A DNA stretch of 64,000 nt, taken from NCBI RefSeq assembly GCF_042676245.1, contig NZ_JBHTKA010000001.1:1054001-1118000 (forward strand), in the 5' to 3' direction. Below the pieces are notes generated by a model. The model worked only from the letters and a program-made list of their open reading frames with translations. It was not told the DNA's origin and did no database searches. Made by a program: the position numbers and the translations under genes. This stretch comes from Ohtaekwangia kribbensis (lineage in GTDB: Bacteria; Bacteroidota; Bacteroidia; Cytophagales; Cyclobacteriaceae). This document shows positions 62,443 through 64,000 of this stretch, piece by piece (position 1 is the first letter of the stretch; each line of letters begins with the position of its first letter).

Positions 62443-63105
62443 TCACCAATTAATTTCTTTCAGCCCTTTGCTGCGGAGGTACTCGTTGGTTTTGCTGAAA
62501 TGTTTGTTGCCGAAGAAGCCTCTGTCGGCTGAGAAGGGTGATGGGTGTGCAGACATCAGCACATGATGTTTTTTGCGATCGATCACTTCTCCTTTTTTCT
62601 GAGCGTACGATCCCCACAATAGAAATACTACATTCTCTTTTTCGTCTGATATCTTTTTAATGACCGCATCGGTAAAAGATTCCCACCCTTTATTCTGATG
62701 TGAGCCTGCTGATGAGGCGCGTACCGTGAGCGTTGCATTCAGCAGCAACACACCTTGTTCAGCCCAACGCGTCAGGTCGCCAGACTTTGGTATAGGTTTT
62801 CGTAGATCGTTTTGTATTTCTTTGAAGATATTAACCAGCGATGGCGGCATACGCACATCCTCACGTACCGAGAAGCAAAGTCCGTTGGCCTGTCCGGCTC
62901 CGTGGTACGGGTCCTGCCCTATAATAACTACCTTAACATCGTTAAACTCACAGGCGTCAAAGGCTTTAAATATTTCTTTTCCGGGCGGATAAACGGTTTG
63001 AGTTTTGTATTCCTGCTTAACAAATTCAATTAACTGGTTGAAATAAGGCTGGCTAAACTCATTTTCCAGCTTGGTTTTCCACGAGGGAGCAATTTTAACA
63101 TCCAT
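62443..63105 (-). CDS. ung: Uracil-DNA glycosylase
   Basis: A 220-aa family-1 UDG that excises uracil from DNA in base excision repair. The water-activating motif is GQDPYHGAGQANGLCFSV, followed by GVLLLNATLTVR, and the DNA-intercalating loop AHPSPFSADRGFFG near the C-terminus. The start at 63105 (MDVKIAPSWKTKLENEF) matches the family length; an upstream in-frame ATG at 63144 would add 13 residues with no family similarity. It is divergent from apaG. Confidence 0.97.
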   Translation of the reverse strand: MDVKIAPSWKTKLENEFSQPYFNQLIEFVKQEYKTQTVYPPGKEIFKAFDACEFNDVKVVIIGQDPYHGAGQANGLCFSVREDVRMPPSLVNIFKEIQNDLRKPIPKSGDLTRWAEQGVLLLNATLTVRASSAGSHQNKGWESFTDAVIKKISDEKENVVFLLWGSYAQKKGEVIDRKKHHVLMSAHPSPFSADRGFFGNKHFSKTNEYLRSKGLKEINW

Positions 63106-63242
63106 GCCTAAAACTAAACGCCTGCAAGGAAACCTCCAATTCATTACGAAAACCAGAATAAATTTCAGCGATTTTCAGTATTTTGAATGACTATTTGTCG
63201 GAAGCACTTGGTAATTCCAAAAAATTAATATTTTTGAAGCGC

Positions 63243-63629
63243 ATGGTAACGGAGATCACCAAAGGAATCAAAGTAAGTGTCGAGACGGAATATCAACCCG
63301 CTTATTCCAGTCCCAGCCAATATCACTATGTCTTTACCTATCGCATCACGATTGAAAACCAGAGTGAGTATACCATTCAACTGTTACGCAGGCACTGGTA
63401 TATACATGATGCAGGATTTAGTCCGCGCGAAGTAGAAGGTGAAGGCGTTGTAGGTCAGCAACCTGTATTGGAACCAGGACAAGCACATCAATATGTATCC
63501 GGATGTAATCTCAAATCAGGTATAGGCAAGATGGTTGGAACATACCTGATGGAACGCATCGTTGATGGGCTAAAAGTTGAGGTAAATATTCCTGAGTTTA
63601 CAATGATCGCACCTCTGCGACTCAATTAA
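63243..63629 (+). CDS. apaG: ApaG protein
   Basis: A 128-aa ApaG-family protein (single DUF525 beta-sandwich), linked to Co2+/Mg2+ homeostasis in enterobacteria, but with unclear biochemical role. Typical segments are VFTYRITIENQSEYTIQLLR, the VGQQPVLEPG region, YVSGCNLKSGIGKMVGTYLM and IPEFTMIAPLRLN. The ATG at 63243 is chosen; the frame reaches a TTG at 63183, but the extra 20 residues lack similarity to the family. It is divergent from ung. Confidence 0.95.
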   Translation: MVTEITKGIKVSVETEYQPAYSSPSQYHYVFTYRITIENQSEYTIQLLRRHWYIHDAGFSPREVEGEGVVGQQPVLEPGQAHQYVSGCNLKSGIGKMVGTYLMERIVDGLKVEVNIPEFTMIAPLRLN

Positions 63630-63734
63630 ATTTACTCCTCCCGATTATACTTACTTATTGAACAGGTAACAGAATGTTGAAGATAGCTCTTATGAATTTC
63701 ATCATTCGTTGACCCCCTGCTCAATAATACGTTC

Positions 63735-64000
63735 ATGCCTACATTTTTTCAGTTTAAAACTTACTTTGCCTACTGGTTAGACCAGGTATCGGAGCATTCG
63801 CTTCACTCCCCTTTCCTGTTTGATTTTTATACCAAGGTTCTTCATGCCAAGAGCGATCCGGCTATATATCATTCCATCGAGCAACGGAGAAAAGAATACC
63901 TCCACGACACAACGCTATTGACTATACAAGATCCGGGAGCCGGATCACTTAACCTCAAGACATCTTCACGCAAGGTATGCGATATAGCACGCACCAGTCT
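63735..64000 (+). CDS. Class I SAM-dependent methyltransferase, N-terminal part (continues past window)
   Basis: Open from ATG at 63735 to the window end (88 codons). The sequence starts MPTFFQFKTYFAYWLDQVSE and contains HSPFLFDFYTKVL, then IQDPGAGSLNLKTSSRK with the DxGAGS-type SAM-binding turn, followed by ARTS. This layout (HSPF, then DPGAGS, then ARTS) is that of a Bacteroidota class I methyltransferase family. The catalytic part is outside the window. Substrate unknown. Confidence 0.85.
   Translation, partial: MPTFFQFKTYFAYWLDQVSEHSLHSPFLFDFYTKVLHAKSDPAIYHSIEQRRKEYLHDTTLLTIQDPGAGSLNLKTSSRKVCDIARTS

Noticed and set aside
63183..63242. TTG start for apaG
   Set aside because: The 20 extra residues have no similarity to ApaG, and an ATG is available at 63243.
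1..64000. tRNA, rRNA, insertion sequences, prophage genes
   Set aside because: None recognised by reading; no transposase or integrase frame and no tRNA-like arms were found.

Overview
The window looks like chromosome of a gliding or surface-associated Bacteroidota bacterium, most likely order Cytophagales. The evidence is two giant cell-surface proteins with the gliding-motility/T9SS type-B C-terminal sorting module, a PorP/SprF partner, a short-form DapB, a long YidC with a large periplasmic domain, a PUR-family (DUF3276) protein, an ABC permease fused to an M1 peptidase, and several -7 boxes of the Bacteroidota form TAnnTTTG. No rRNA, tRNA, IS element, prophage or CRISPR array was found.

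Layout. 1-3200 (minus strand) is an accessory cassette: two tandem paralogues of an unrecognised ~490-aa protein flanking a small papain-like cysteine-peptidase-like protein. 3400-7500 holds an ABCG-type transporter with extra N-terminal domains, then a lipoprotein. 7600-11700 holds a lone receiver protein, a LytS/LytTR two-component operon with a small membrane protein, a DoxX protein and a secreted helical/TPR-like protein. 11700-16000 holds a TonB-dependent receptor, a secreted alpha/beta hydrolase and a quinone-oxidoreductase-like dehydrogenase, with a divergent LysR regulator. 17250-28200 (plus) holds leuS, an ABC exporter/peptidase pair, purC, a STAS protein, rnz and a queuosine-precursor transporter. 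28200-37700 (minus) is a PorP/SprF + 2784-aa adhesin operon. 38000-41000 holds a PUR protein, a DUF58 protein, a ferredoxin and an acyl-CoA reductase. 41000-53100 (minus) is a 3897-aa repeat adhesin preceded by a small secreted protein. 53200-64000 is a housekeeping block: pyrG, yidC, parA, parB, a DUF5683 gene, dapB, lepB, ung, apaG and the start of a methyltransferase gene.

How the parts connect. The most informative regulatory signal is a pair of near-identical direct-repeat sites fitting the known LytTR-domain consensus. One lies upstream of the TonB receptor and one upstream of the secreted hydrolase, and each sits the same 7 bp from a candidate -33 box. The LytS/LytTR pair encoded 3-5 kb away is the obvious candidate regulator, which would make 8-15 kb one signalling and uptake module. 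Upstream of parAB there is a perfect DnaA box beside two parS-like half sites 10 bp apart, a candidate replication/partition locus. Three intergenic gaps between 10.2 and 16.3 kb share an AGCT-rich, partly palindromic repeat family. The 3897-aa adhesin shows two levels of internal duplication: single ~86-89-residue domains, and dimers or trimers of those domains.
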